A stretch of DNA of 39,384 nucleotides. It comes from JBOHUC01 sp050733935. Its GTDB lineage: Bacteria > Eisenbacteria > RBG-16-71-46 > DASYSL01. Both the position numbers and the translations under genes were made by a program. The stretch covers positions 1 to 39,384 of the forward strand of contig JBOHUC010000182.1 of the NCBI GenBank assembly GCA_050733935.1, in the 5' to 3' direction. The notes below the pieces were generated by a model, which was not told the origin of the DNA, made no database searches, and was given only the letters and a program-made list of their open reading frames with translations. This document shows positions 8,493 to 16,951 of the stretch, one piece after another (position 1 is the stretch's first letter; every line of letters starts with the position of its first letter).

Positions 8493-9026
8493 GTGCGACC
8501 TGTCGAATCCGCACCGAAGTCCGAGTTCGTCGAACGCGTGATCCACGTGAACCGCGTCGCCAAGGTGGTGAAGGGCGGCCGGCGGTTCTCGTTCAACGCG
8601 ATCGTGGCGCTGGGCGACCAGGGCGGCCGCGTCGGCGTGGGCCTGGGCAAGGCCAACGAAGTCGCGGATGCCATCCGCAAGGCGGGCGAATCGGCGAAGA
8701 AGAACATGTTCGCGATCCCGCTCTCGAAGGGGACGATTCCGCACGAGGTCGTGGGCCATTTCGGCGCCGGACGCGTGCTCCTGAAGCCCGCGTCGAGCGG
8801 CACCGGCGTGATCGCCGGCGGCGCCGTGCGCGCGATCCTCGAAGCGGCGGGCGTGCACGACGTGCTCACGAAGTCGCTCGGCACGACCAACGCACACAAC
8901 ATCACGAAGGCGACCGTGGACGGTCTCCGTCAGCTGCGCCGGGCGAGCGACGTCGCGCAGGCTCGCGGGACGACCGTCGAGGAGCTGCTCGGGCGCCGGA
9001 GGAAGGCCGATGTCGCGCAAGCTTAA
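8493..9026 (+). CDS. rpsE: Small ribosomal subunit protein S5
   Basis: A 177-residue S5 starting at GTG with GAGGAG upstream. The N-terminal double-stranded RNA-binding domain shows FVERVIHVNRVAKVVKGGRR and the GLGKANEVADAIRKAGESA helix; the C-terminal domain shows PASSGTGVIAGGAVRAILE. S5 contributes to decoding fidelity and mRNA unwinding. Its last 17 nt overlap the start of rpmD in another frame, so the two should be translationally coupled. Confidence 0.98.
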   Translation: MRPVESAPKSEFVERVIHVNRVAKVVKGGRRFSFNAIVALGDQGGRVGVGLGKANEVADAIRKAGESAKKNMFAIPLSKGTIPHEVVGHFGAGRVLLKPASSGTGVIAGGAVRAILEAAGVHDVLTKSLGTTNAHNITKATVDGLRQLRRASDVAQARGTTVEELLGRRRKADVAQA

Positions 9027-9192
9027 GATCACGCAGGTGCGGAGCACGATGCGCTGCAAGTACGACCAGGAGCAGACGCTCCACGCGCTCGGCATTCGGA
9101 AGATGCAGCAATCGGTCGAGCACGACGACACGCCGCAGATCCGCGGCATGATCCGGAAGATCGTCCACCTGCTCAAGGTGGAAGAAGTCTAG
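9010..9192 (+). CDS. rpmD: Large ribosomal subunit protein L30
   Basis: A 60-residue L30 with the pattern LKITQVRSTMRCKYDQEQTL and a C-terminal IRGMIRKIVHLLKVEE. L30 lies on the 50S surface near helix 38. The ATG is inside the end of rpsE with a GGAGGA site just upstream, which supports this start. Many bacteria lack L30, but it is present here in its standard spc-operon place. Confidence 0.97.
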   Translation: MSRKLKITQVRSTMRCKYDQEQTLHALGIRKMQQSVEHDDTPQIRGMIRKIVHLLKVEEV

Positions 9193-9203
9193 GGGAGAAC
9201 GCG

Positions 9204-9656
9204 ATGAAGCTCGGTGATCTGCACCACGCGAAAGGCGCGGTGAGGCGCAGCAAGCGCCGCGGCAAGGGCGCCGCGACCGGCCTCGGCGGCACGGCCGGCA
9301 AGGGCCACAAGGGTCAGAAGGCGCGCTCGGGCGGCCGCATCCATCGCTGGTTCGAAGGCGGCCAGATGCCGCTCCAGCGCCGGCTGCCGAAGCGCGGCTT
9401 CAAGAATCCCGGGCGCGTGGAATTCCAGACGATCCCGGTCGAACGTCTCGCGGGACTGCCTGCGGGCACCGTCGTGACGACCGAATTGCTGCACGAGAAG
9501 AACCTGGTCAAGAGCGCGTCCCGGAAGACCAAGCTCCTGGGCGACGGCACGCTGTCGGTGGCGCTCACGGTGCGCCTCGACGCGGCGAGCAAGAGCGCCG
9601 CCGAGAAGATCGAGCAGGCCGGCGGCAAGGTCGAGATTCCCGGGGCGAGCGCCTAG
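9204..9656 (+). CDS. rplO: Large ribosomal subunit protein L15
   Basis: A 150-residue L15. The glycine-rich basic N-terminal segment GLGGTAGKGHKGQKARSGG and the following RWFEGGQMPLQRRLPKRGF are diagnostic. It threads into 23S rRNA and is a late assembly protein. It begins 11 nt after rpmD and is followed by secY after 26 nt, the usual order. Confidence 0.98.
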   Translation: MKLGDLHHAKGAVRRSKRRGKGAATGLGGTAGKGHKGQKARSGGRIHRWFEGGQMPLQRRLPKRGFKNPGRVEFQTIPVERLAGLPAGTVVTTELLHEKNLVKSASRKTKLLGDGTLSVALTVRLDAASKSAAEKIEQAGGKVEIPGASA

Positions 9657-9682
9657 CCGGACGGCAGGCGCGGAGAGGACGG

Positions 9683-11005
9683 ATGGCACTCGTCGACTCG
9701 ATTCAGAACATCTTCCGCATCCCGGAGCTGAAGAAGCGGCTTCTCTTCACGCTCGGGATGTTCGCCATCTACCGGCTGGGTGAGCACATCCCGGCGCCGG
9801 GGGTGAACGGGCAGGCGCTCGCGGCCGCGTTCTCGACCCAGGCGGGAACCCTGTTCGGGCTGTACGACGTGTTCGTGGGCGGCGCGTTCTCGCGCGCGAC
9901 GATCTTCGCGCTCGGGATCATGCCGTACATCAGCGCCTCGATCATCCTCCAGCTCCTCGGCGTGGTCGTCCCGTACTTCGAGAAGCTGAGGAAGGAAGGC
10001 GAGGAGGGGCAGAAGAAGATCACCCAGTACACGCGCTACGGCACGGTGATCATCTCGCTCATCCAGTCGTACGCGTATGCGCTGTTCCTGCAGCACTCCG
10101 GGGACATCGCGGGCGCGCCCGTGGTCACGAGCCCGGGCCTGGGCTTCATCCTGACGATGATGGTCACGCAGACGGCGGGAACGATCCTCGTCATGTGGCT
10201 CGGCGAGCAGATCACCGAGCGCGGGATCGGAAACGGCATCTCGCTCATCATCTTCATCAACATCATCGGCCGCGTGCCGACGGACGTGCAGCGCGTGTTC
10301 GAGAGCCTTCGGGCCGGCACGACGAGCCTGTTCCCGATCCTCGCCGGCCTGGCACTCCTGATCGGCGTCATCGCGGCGGTCGTCGCCATCACGCAGGGCA
10401 CGCGGAAGATTCCGGTGCAGTACGCGAAGCGGATGGTCGGGCGGCGCATGTACGGCGGGGCTTCGACCTACATTCCGCTCAAGGTGAACACGGCCGGCGT
10501 GATCCCGATCATCTTCGCTTCGTCGCTCATGATCCTCCCGCTCACCGTGGCGAGCTTCTTCCCGCCCGGGAGTCCGGGGCAGGACTTCATCGGGCAGTGG
10601 CTGTCGCCAGGACGGTTCATCTACGAGGCGATGTACTTCGTGATCATCGTCTTCTTCACGTACTTCTACACGGCCGTCGTGCTCAACCCGCAGGACGTGG
10701 CCGAGAACATGCGGAAGTACGGCGGATTCGTCCCGGGGATCCGACCGGGCAAGAAGACCGCGGAGTACATCGATCGCGTGCTGACGCGGATCACGCTTCC
10801 CGGAGCGATCGCGCTCGCCGTGATCGCGGTGCTTCCGGACGCGATTCTCATGAACACGAACCTGCCGTTCCGCTTCGGCGGGACGAGCGTTCTGATCGTC
10901 GTCGGCGTCGCTCTCGACACGCTGCAGCAGATCGAGTCGCACCTGCTCATGCGGCACTACGAGGGCTTCGTCAAGAAGGGCCGGATCCGCGGCCGGCGGG
11001 CTTAG
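9683..11005 (+). CDS. secY: Preprotein translocase channel subunit SecY
   Basis: A 440-residue SecY, the core of the SecYEG channel in the cytoplasmic membrane. Ten hydrophobic segments are visible, beginning with KRLLFTLGMFAIYRLGEHI. The plug region, the lateral gate helices and the conserved cytosolic loop KRMVGRRMYGGASTYIPLKV are present, as is the C-terminal RIRGRRA. It exports the signal-peptide proteins encoded downstream in this window. adk follows after 16 nt. Confidence 0.98.
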   Translation: MALVDSIQNIFRIPELKKRLLFTLGMFAIYRLGEHIPAPGVNGQALAAAFSTQAGTLFGLYDVFVGGAFSRATIFALGIMPYISASIILQLLGVVVPYFEKLRKEGEEGQKKITQYTRYGTVIISLIQSYAYALFLQHSGDIAGAPVVTSPGLGFILTMMVTQTAGTILVMWLGEQITERGIGNGISLIIFINIIGRVPTDVQRVFESLRAGTTSLFPILAGLALLIGVIAAVVAITQGTRKIPVQYAKRMVGRRMYGGASTYIPLKVNTAGVIPIIFASSLMILPLTVASFFPPGSPGQDFIGQWLSPGRFIYEAMYFVIIVFFTYFYTAVVLNPQDVAENMRKYGGFVPGIRPGKKTAEYIDRVLTRITLPGAIALAVIAVLPDAILMNTNLPFRFGGTSVLIVVGVALDTLQQIESHLLMRHYEGFVKKGRIRGRRA

Positions 11006-11021
11006 GCGCCGGATCGACCGC

Positions 11022-11699
11022 ATGCGTCTCGTTCTGCTCGGAGTTCCGGGCGCGGGCAAGGGCACCCAGGGGCGTCGCCTCGCGGAACGCTTCGGGATCC
11101 CGCTCATCGCGACCGGCGAGATGCTGCGCGAGGCGGTCCGGCTCGGAACGCCGCTCGGGCTTGCGGCGAAGGAGCGGATGGAGCAGGGCTATCTCGTCCC
11201 GGACGAGGTCGTGATCGGGATCGTCGAGGAGCGCCTCAGGGCGCCGGACGCCGCGAAGGGGTTCATTCTCGACGGCTTCCCGCGCACGGTGGCGCAGGCC
11301 GAGGCGCTCGACGCGATGCTTGCGCGGACGGGACATCCGATCGACCGGGTGCTGCATCTCACGGCTCCGACGGAGGCGGTCGTGGGCCGGCTCTCGGCCC
11401 GGCTCGAGTGCCCGGTGTGCCATCGGACGTACCACCCCGACGGCGCGCCCCCGAAGGACGGGGTCCATTGCGACGATCATCCGTCGGCGGCGCTCATCCA
11501 CCGGGCGGATGACGACGCGGGAAAGATCCGGAAGCGGATCGAAGTGTTCGAGCAGGAGACGGCCCCGCTCGCCGGCTACTACCGGCGGGACGGGCGCCTG
11601 AAGGACGTGGAGGGCCTGGGCGCCCTCGACGACGTCGGCGCCCGCGTGAACCGCGCGCTCGCCGATCTCGTCGATCCCACGGCGGGAGCGCGGACGTGA
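11022..11699 (+). CDS. adk: Adenylate kinase, zinc-LID type
   Basis: A 225-residue adenylate kinase (ATP + AMP to 2 ADP). The P-loop GVPGAGKGT spans residues 7-15, and the AMP site DGFPRT is at 84-89. The LID domain contains C130, C133 and C150 followed by DDH, so it is the zinc-binding long form. The gene sits between secY and map as in many Gram-positive and FCB bacteria. Its TGA overlaps the GTG start of map. Confidence 0.97.
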   Translation: MRLVLLGVPGAGKGTQGRRLAERFGIPLIATGEMLREAVRLGTPLGLAAKERMEQGYLVPDEVVIGIVEERLRAPDAAKGFILDGFPRTVAQAEALDAMLARTGHPIDRVLHLTAPTEAVVGRLSARLECPVCHRTYHPDGAPPKDGVHCDDHPSAALIHRADDDAGKIRKRIEVFEQETAPLAGYYRRDGRLKDVEGLGALDDVGARVNRALADLVDPTAGART

Positions 11700-12454
11700 T
11701 TCACCTGCGCTCCGAAGAGGAGGTCGATCTCATCCGGAAGAGCGCGCAGCTCGTCGCGCTCTGCCTCGACCACCTCGAGACGCTGGTCCGGCCCGGGATC
11801 ACGACGCTCGATCTCGACCGTGCGGCCGAGACGTTCGTGCGCGATCACGGCGCGACGCCCGCGTTCAAGGGTTACCGGGGATACCCGAGAACCCTGTGCG
11901 TCGCGGTGAACGAAACCGTGGTGCACGGAATCCCGGACGGCCGGGTCCTCGCCGAGGGGGATCTCGTCGGGTGCGACATGGGCGTCGTGCTCGAAGGGTT
12001 CTACGGCGATTCGGCGCGCACGTTCCCGGTGGGCGCGATCGCTCCGGGCGCGCAGAAGCTGCTCGATGTGACGCGCGAAGCGATGCACCGGGGCATCGCG
12101 CAGGCGGTGGCGGGCAACCGGATCGGTGACATCGGCCACGCGATCCAGACGCACGTCGAGGACGCGGGGTTCAGCGTCGTCCGCGACCTGGTAGGGCACG
12201 GGATCGGCCGCGAGCTCCACGAGGAGCCGCAGGTGCCGAACTACGGCAAGCCGGGCAAGGGGCTCAAGCTCTCGCTCGGCCAGGTGCTTGCGATCGAACC
12301 GATGGTGAACATGGGTCGCCCGGACGTGGTCACGAAGGGCGACGGCTGGACGGTGGTGACGAAGGACGGGCGGCTGTCGGCCCACTTCGAGCACACCATC
12401 GCGGTGGGACGCGAGGCTCCCGAGATTCTGTCGACGAGTCCGCGCTCGGTCTAG
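11696..12454 (+). CDS. map: Methionine aminopeptidase, type I
   Basis: A 252-residue type Ia enzyme that removes the N-terminal Met from nascent proteins. The five metal ligands are recognisable as D94, D105, H168, E201 and E232, in GCDMGVV, GDSART, GHGIGRELHEEP, AIEPMV and FEHTI. The substrate His is in VVHGIPD. The start is a GTG in a GTGA overlap with the adk stop. infA follows after 17 nt. Confidence 0.97.
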   Translation: MIHLRSEEEVDLIRKSAQLVALCLDHLETLVRPGITTLDLDRAAETFVRDHGATPAFKGYRGYPRTLCVAVNETVVHGIPDGRVLAEGDLVGCDMGVVLEGFYGDSARTFPVGAIAPGAQKLLDVTREAMHRGIAQAVAGNRIGDIGHAIQTHVEDAGFSVVRDLVGHGIGRELHEEPQVPNYGKPGKGLKLSLGQVLAIEPMVNMGRPDVVTKGDGWTVVTKDGRLSAHFEHTIAVGREAPEILSTSPRSV

Positions 12455-12471
12455 GAAGGCGCGAGGGAAGC

Positions 12472-12690
12472 GTGGCGAAAGAGGAAGGAGTCCAGGTCGA
12501 GGGGACGGTCGTCGAGCCGCTGCCGAACGCCATGTTCCGCGTGGAACTGGAGAGCGGTCATCGCGTGCTCGCGCACATCTCGGGGAAAATGCGGATGCAC
12601 TTCATCAAGATCCTTCCCGGAGACAAGGTGACCGTCGAGCTGTCGCCCTACGACCTGACCCGCGGCCGGATCATCTACCGCTACAAGTAG
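12472..12690 (+). CDS. infA: Translation initiation factor IF-1
   Basis: A 72-residue single OB-fold protein: VEGTVVEPLPNAMFRVELES, GHRVLAHISGKMRMHFIKIL and the C-terminal DLTRGRIIYRYK. IF-1 occupies the A site of the 30S subunit during initiation. The start is GTG (VAKEEG). It lies directly before rpmJ and rpsM, which is the usual alpha-operon junction. The length equals the family standard. Confidence 0.98.
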   Translation: MAKEEGVQVEGTVVEPLPNAMFRVELESGHRVLAHISGKMRMHFIKILPGDKVTVELSPYDLTRGRIIYRYK

Positions 12691-12748
12691 GCGGTCGGCA
12701 GCACGTCGGCAGAACGGCGGCGGCAGAGGCAGCACCGGAGGTCGGAAA

Positions 12749-12865
12749 ATGAAGGTTCGCTCGTCGGTCAAAAAGATCTGTGAGAACTGCAAGGTGGTCC
12801 GCCGCAAGGGCGTGATCCGGGTCATCTGCAGCCGCAACCCGCGCCACAAGCAGCGGCAGAAGTAA
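12749..12865 (+). CDS. rpmJ: Large ribosomal subunit protein L36
   Basis: A 38-residue protein, MKVRSSVKKICENCKVVRRK followed by GVIRVICSRNPRHKQRQK. C11, C14, C27 and H33 form the zinc ribbon, so this is the C+ form. L36 stabilises the 50S subunit near domain II and V of 23S rRNA. It lies 58 nt after infA and 16 nt before rpsM. The GGAGG about 8 nt before the ATG supports the start. Confidence 0.97.
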   Translation: MKVRSSVKKICENCKVVRRKGVIRVICSRNPRHKQRQK

Positions 12866-12881
12866 GCAAAGGAGACAGGCA

Positions 12882-13271
12882 GTGGCTCGTATCGCTGGTG
12901 TCGACCTCCCCGCGGACAAGCGGGTGGAAGTGGCGCTGACCTACATCTTCGGGATCGGCCCCGCCTCGGCGCGGAAGATCCTCTCGATCACGGGCGTCAA
13001 CTCGAACGTGCGCGTGAAGAACCTGTCCGAGGAGGACAGCGCCAAGCTCCGCACGGTCATCGAACGCGAGTTCAAGGTCGAGGGCGCGCTCCGCACCGAA
13101 GTCGCAATGAACATCAAGCGCCTCATGGACATCGGCGCGTACCGGGGGCTCCGGCATCGCCGCGGTCTGCCCGTGCGCGGCCAGCGCACGAAGACGAACG
13201 CCCGCACCCGGAAGGGTCCGAAGAAGACGGCGGGCATGATGAAGAAGCCGGTCCGCGGCAAGAAGGGTTAG
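12882..13271 (+). CDS. rpsM: Small ribosomal subunit protein S13
   Basis: A 129-residue S13 beginning VARIAGVDLPADKRVEVALT at a GTG, with AAAGGAGA upstream. The helix-two-turn-helix region and the basic tail RGLPVRGQRTKTNARTRKGP match the family; the tail contacts P-site tRNA. S13 partners S19 in the head. rpsK starts eight nt later. Confidence 0.98.
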   Translation: MARIAGVDLPADKRVEVALTYIFGIGPASARKILSITGVNSNVRVKNLSEEDSAKLRTVIEREFKVEGALRTEVAMNIKRLMDIGAYRGLRHRRGLPVRGQRTKTNARTRKGPKKTAGMMKKPVRGKKG

Positions 13272-13279
13272 GAGGAATC

Positions 13280-13669
13280 GTGGCTGCTGATGTGAAGAAG
13301 GCCCGCAAGAAGGATCGCCGGGTGCCGACGAACGGGGTCGCGCACATCCAGGCGTCCTTCAACAACACGATCGTCACCATCACCGACACGGACGGGAACG
13401 TGATCTCGTGGGCCTCGGCCGGCAAGGCCGGGTTCAAGGGCTCGCGCAAGAGCACGCCGTTCGCGGCCCAGGTGGCCGCCGAGGGCGCGGCGCGGGAGGC
13501 GCTCGGGCTCGGTTTGAAGCGCGTCGAGGTGTGGGTGAAGGGACCGGGTGCGGGCCGTGAAGCGGCCATCCGCTCGCTGCAGGCCGCGGGACTCGAGATC
13601 GCGGCGATCAAGGACGTCACCCCGATTCCGCACAACGGTTGCCGGCCGCCGAAGCGCCGGCGCGTCTAG
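13280..13669 (+). CDS. rpsK: Small ribosomal subunit protein S11
   Basis: A 129-residue S11 with GVAHIQASFNNTIVTITD, the glycine-rich turn and the terminal PIPHNGCRPPKRRRV. It lies on the 30S platform at the mRNA exit. In some bacteria this protein carries an isoaspartate at the conserved Asn-Gly in HNGCR, which is present here. The start is GTG, preceded by AGGAGG. Confidence 0.98.
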   Translation: MAADVKKARKKDRRVPTNGVAHIQASFNNTIVTITDTDGNVISWASAGKAGFKGSRKSTPFAAQVAAEGAAREALGLGLKRVEVWVKGPGAGREAAIRSLQAAGLEIAAIKDVTPIPHNGCRPPKRRRV

Positions 13670-13677
13670 GAGGAACG

Positions 13678-14307
13678 ATGGCTGTCTATCATGACGCGCG
13701 GTGCCGGTTGTGCCGTCGGGAGGGCGTGAAGCTCATGCTGAAGGGCGAGCGCTGCCTGACCGACAAGTGCGCGATCGAGCGTCGCGGCTACGCCCCGGGC
13801 GAGCACGGCAAGAGCCGCCGGGTGAAGGAGACGAACTACGGGCAGCAGTTGCGCGAGAAGCAGAAGGCGCGCCGGATCTACGGCGTGCTCGAGCGCCAGT
13901 TCCGCAACTACTTCCACAAGGCCGAGGCGGGCAAGGGCGTCACGGGCGAGACGCTGCTCCAGATGCTCGAGATGCGCGTGGACAACATTCTCTATCGCCT
14001 GGGCCTCGCCCCGTCGCGCTCGGCGGCGCGCCAGATCGTCCGCCACGGGCACGTGATCGTGAACGGGCGCAAGGTCTCGATTCCTTCGTATGTCACGCGG
14101 CCGGGCGATACGGTCGCGATTCGCGAGAAGTCGCGCGATCTGCCGGTCGTGGCCGGCACGCTCGAAAAGCGCAAGGGCCAGAGCGTGCCCGAGTGGCTCG
14201 AGCTCGATACCCAGGCCCGCACGGGCCGTGTGCTCCAGGCGCCGTCGCGTCAGGCTATTCCCGTCCCGGTGACGGAACAGCTGATCGTCGAGCTCTACTC
14301 GAAGTAG
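13678..14307 (+). CDS. rpsD: Small ribosomal subunit protein S4, zinc-binding type
   Basis: A 209-residue S4. C9, C12, C26 and C31 form the N-terminal zinc site (C+ class), and the S4 RNA-binding fold appears as RLGLAPSRSAARQIVRHGHV. S4 nucleates 30S assembly and can repress the alpha operon. The ATG follows AGGAGG, eight nt after rpsK; the upstream continuation of the frame lies within rpsK and is not S4. rpoA follows after 52 nt. Confidence 0.98.
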   Translation: MAVYHDARCRLCRREGVKLMLKGERCLTDKCAIERRGYAPGEHGKSRRVKETNYGQQLREKQKARRIYGVLERQFRNYFHKAEAGKGVTGETLLQMLEMRVDNILYRLGLAPSRSAARQIVRHGHVIVNGRKVSIPSYVTRPGDTVAIREKSRDLPVVAGTLEKRKGQSVPEWLELDTQARTGRVLQAPSRQAIPVPVTEQLIVELYSK

Positions 14308-14359
14308 TAGTCATCGCGGCAAACGGGGAGGCGCTTCTCCCCAGGGAGGCGGAGTCACC

Positions 14360-15421
14360 ATGAAGTGGAAGAATCTGCAGATGCCGAGGAAGCCGGTGCT
14401 CGACGAGCCGGCGTCGAACGACCGCTACGGACGGTTCGCGATCGAACCGCTCGAGCGTGGGTTCGGTCTGACGCTGGGCAACTCCTTGCGGCGCGTTCTC
14501 CTGTCCTCGCTCCAGGGCGCGGCCGTGACGGCCGTCCGCATCGAGGGCGCGCTCCACGAGTTCTCGAGCCTGGCCGGTGTGATCGAGGACACGACCGAGA
14601 TCATCCTCAATCTCAAGCAGGTGCGGTTCAAGCTGCTCGGCGACGGTCCGAAGAAGGGCCTGTTCGAGATGCAGGGGAAGGGCGAGCTCAGGGCAGGCGA
14701 CCTCAAGATCGACGCTGACGTCGAGGTGCTCAATCCCGACCTGCACATCGCCACACTCAACAAGGAAGGCGATCTCCGCATGGAGGTCGAGGTCGACGGC
14801 GGGCGCGGCTACGTGTCCGCGGACCAGCACACGCAGCAGGATCGGCCGATCGGCGTCATCCCGATCGACGCCCTGTTCTCGCCGGTGCTCAAGGTCAACT
14901 ACAACGTCGAGAACACGCGCATCGGCCAGCGCATCGATTACGACAAGCTGACGCTCGAGATCTGGACCGACGGCTCGATCCTGCCGAAGGACGCGCTCGC
15001 GTTCTCGGCCAAGATCCTGCGCGATCACTTCAATCTGTTCGTGGATTTCGAGGAGCCGATCGAGGAGGAGGAGGTCGAGATCGTCGACGAGGAGAAGGCG
15101 AAGATGCGCGAGAAGCTCGACCGCACGGTCGAGGAGCTCGAGCTCTCCGTCCGCTCGTCGAACTGTCTCCGCCAGGCCGACATCAAGACGCTCGGCGACC
15201 TCGTGCAGAAGACCGAGGCCGAGATGCTCAAGTACCGGAACTTCGGCCGGAAGTCCTTGAAGGAGATTCAGGACGTCCTGACCGACATGGGCCTCACGCT
15301 CGGCATGGACGTGAGCCAGTACTACACCGGCCGCGTGGCGCGCCCCGTCTCCGTCGAGGCGCCCGCCGAGCCGCAGCCTGCCGCCGGATCGCCGAACGAT
15401 CTGAGCGACTTCCCGGAGTAA
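14360..15421 (+). CDS. rpoA: RNA polymerase alpha subunit
   Basis: A 353-residue alpha subunit. The N-terminal assembly domain shows FGLTLGNSLRRVLLSSLQGA; a flexible acidic linker rich in Glu (about residues 232-245) leads to the C-terminal domain with VRSSNCLRQADIKTLGDLV and YRNFGRKSLKEIQDVL, which binds UP elements and activators. A tail of about 25 residues rich in Ala and Pro follows. The gene is in its canonical place between rpsD and rplQ. Confidence 0.98.
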   Translation: MKWKNLQMPRKPVLDEPASNDRYGRFAIEPLERGFGLTLGNSLRRVLLSSLQGAAVTAVRIEGALHEFSSLAGVIEDTTEIILNLKQVRFKLLGDGPKKGLFEMQGKGELRAGDLKIDADVEVLNPDLHIATLNKEGDLRMEVEVDGGRGYVSADQHTQQDRPIGVIPIDALFSPVLKVNYNVENTRIGQRIDYDKLTLEIWTDGSILPKDALAFSAKILRDHFNLFVDFEEPIEEEEVEIVDEEKAKMREKLDRTVEELELSVRSSNCLRQADIKTLGDLVQKTEAEMLKYRNFGRKSLKEIQDVLTDMGLTLGMDVSQYYTGRVARPVSVEAPAEPQPAAGSPNDLSDFPE

Positions 15422-15431
15422 GGGTTCCGCC

Positions 15432-16058
15432 ATGCGCCATCGCGTCTCATTCAGAAAGCTCTCGCGCACGCACGAGCATCGCCGTGCGATGCTGCGCAAT
15501 CTGGTCACCTCGCTGTTCCTCCACGAGCGCGTCGAGACTTCGGTCGCGAAGGCGAAGGAGGCCCGCCGGGTGGCCGAGCGGATGATCACGTTCGCCAAGC
15601 GTGGCGACCTGTCGGCCCGGCGCCACGTGGACTCGTACTTGTTCGACGAGGACGCGACCCGGAAGCTCTTCGACACGATCGCCCCCTGGTACAAGGAGCG
15701 CGCGGGTGGCTACACGCGGATCGTGCGCGTCGGCCGGAGACTCGGCGACGCGGGCGAGATGGCGATCTTCGAGCTCGTGAAGACCGAGGAGCAGCGGGCG
15801 GCCGACCGGAAGCGCCGCATCGAGGCGGCCGAGGCCAAGGAGCTCGCGAAGAGCGGGAAGGGTGCTCCCGCAAAGGCCAAGAAGAAGGGGGAGGAGGCCG
15901 AGGAGGAAGCGGCCGAGGCTCCCGCGAAGGGCCGGGGACGCGGTCGCTCGAAGGTCGGGGCGGGCGCGGCCGGTGGCCGGGGCGGAAAGCGTTCCGCACC
16001 CGCGGCTCCCGGAAAGGCCCCGCAGAAGAGCACGCATCGCAAGCAGGGCGGGGAGTAG
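15432..16058 (+). CDS. rplQ: Large ribosomal subunit protein L17 with long C-terminal tail
   Basis: Residues 1-118 are a normal L17 (MRHRVSFRKLSRTHEHRRAM, then LVTSLFLHERVETSVAKAKE). It binds at the exit side of the 50S subunit. A further 90 residues of low-complexity Lys/Ala/Glu/Gly/Arg sequence follow, ending in STHRKQGGE, so the protein is 208 residues instead of 115-130. The gene is the last of the ribosomal block and is followed by a strong hairpin. Confidence 0.96.
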   Translation: MRHRVSFRKLSRTHEHRRAMLRNLVTSLFLHERVETSVAKAKEARRVAERMITFAKRGDLSARRHVDSYLFDEDATRKLFDTIAPWYKERAGGYTRIVRVGRRLGDAGEMAIFELVKTEEQRAADRKRRIEAAEAKELAKSGKGAPAKAKKKGEEAEEEAAEAPAKGRGRGRSKVGAGAAGGRGGKRSAPAAPGKAPQKSTHRKQGGE

Positions 16059-16100
16059 GCGCTCGCGGCTCCGGCCCCACGCCCGCTTCATTTTCACGTC

Positions 16101-16129
16101 GCGCCCCGGGAGATCGCCTCCCGGGGCGC
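16101..16129 (+). terminator. Terminator-like hairpin after rplQ
   Basis: A perfect 12-bp stem (GCGCCCCGGGAG / CTCCCGGGGCGC) with a 5-nt loop, 42 nt after the rplQ stop. Only a short T-containing tract (ATTTGTTT) follows, so it may be an imperfect intrinsic terminator. Nearly the same stem closes both following large genes. Confidence 0.65.
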
Positions 16130-16168
16130 CATTTGTTTGGGCCCGTTCGCTGAGATCCGCGCACGAGC

Positions 16169-16197
16169 TTGTTCCGCATCGGCGATCGGAGTAGCCT
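16169..16197 (+). promoter_or_regulatory. Sigma70-like promoter, unit 1
   Basis: TTGTTC and TAGCCT are separated by 17 nt. The equivalent place in unit 2 has TTGTGC-17-TATTCT with an almost identical spacer. Transcription would start near 16204 and give a leader of about 230 nt. The individual boxes are weak; the shared spacing is the main support. Confidence 0.5.
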
Positions 16198-16432
16198 CGT
16201 CCACGCTCGTCGGAGCCGATTCGGGCAATTTCCCCCCGACCGTCGAAGCTCCCATCCGCATGGTGGACCGGGGCTCCCCGCCCGTAGCTTTCCCGTCGGT
16301 CCAGCCAAACCTGCGTTCGAGCGATCGCGCTGCCAGTTTTCCCCTACGGAGGGCCGTGGCCGGCTCCCGCCGATCGGCCCTTGCTACGCCGCCGCGCACC
16401 GGGCCCATCGCCCGGTCGAATGGAGGTTCGGC
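16198..16432 (+). promoter_or_regulatory. Conserved, probably structured 5' leader, copy 1
   Basis: Non-coding stretch between the terminator and the small coiled-coil gene. It matches 19429-19658 at roughly 85 percent by eye, better than the genes behind it. Single-base insertions and deletions between the copies exclude a conserved protein frame. Three hairpins can be drawn in both copies: GGAGC/GCTCC (16212-16252), GGACCG/CGGTCC enclosing GGGC/GCCC (16265-16302), and GGGCCG/CGGCCC enclosing CGGC/GCCG (16351-16380). It matches no riboswitch class I know. A GGAGG site near 16422 serves the downstream gene. Confidence 0.6.
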
Positions 16433-16951
16433 ATGAATCCTCGCACTCGGTCCCTTGTCCTCATCCTCGCCTTTCCGCTTCTGGCCGCGGCAAATCCGTG
16501 TGCGGGCGGCCCGATCACCGGGAATGCGCAGCCGGCTCCTGCGACCCGCGCTCTTCCTTCCGCCAGGGACGAAGGCGGGGCACGAGGCGTTGTTCCTCTT
16601 ACGCACGATCTCGCCGGAGTCTCGAAGGCAGGTGCCGCGATCGTGCGCACCCCGGAGGAGGAGGCTCTGCTCGCGATCCGCGACGAAGCCCAGGCCCGGA
16701 TCCGCGAGCTCGCACAGCGTTACACCGCAACCCTGGATCCGGCGGAGCGCTTTGATCTTCTGCAGAGGGCCAGCGAGATCAAGAAGCAGGCGGACGTCCG
16801 CTTCCTCGAGACGAAAATCTCGTTCGCGCGCTCGCGGGGTGATCTCCGGTCGGTGAACGAGCTCGGGATGATGCTCGAGCGCCTCATCCACCCGCCGGCC
16901 CGCACGACTCCAGTCGAGCCGCAGTCGCAGGTGAAAGGAGGCGCGAAATGA
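16433..16951 (+). CDS. Small secreted coiled-coil protein, unit 1
   Basis: A 172-residue protein with no family I recognise. Residues 1-25 (MNPRTRSLVLILAFPLLAAA and on) form a signal peptide, so it should be exported. Residues 26-70 are Ala/Pro/Gly-rich, and residues 72-152 form a charged helical region with heptad character. TPEEEALLAIRDEAQA, EIKKQADVRFLETKISFARS and LIHPPAR are shared with the copy at 19659. It ends in VKGGAK. The stop overlaps the start of the large gene in ATGA, which implies coupled translation and perhaps a fixed ratio of the two products. The ATG follows GGAGG. A partner, periplasmic chaperone or surface subunit is possible; none of this can be shown from sequence. Confidence 0.85.
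   Translation: MNPRTRSLVLILAFPLLAAANPCAGGPITGNAQPAPATRALPSARDEGGARGVVPLTHDLAGVSKAGAAIVRTPEEEALLAIRDEAQARIRELAQRYTATLDPAERFDLLQRASEIKKQADVRFLETKISFARSRGDLRSVNELGMMLERLIHPPARTTPVEPQSQVKGGAK

Noticed and set aside
16137..16436. A 99-residue peptide encoded by leader copy 1
   Set aside because: The frame is broken by 1-nt indels relative to copy 2, so the conservation is not at protein level.
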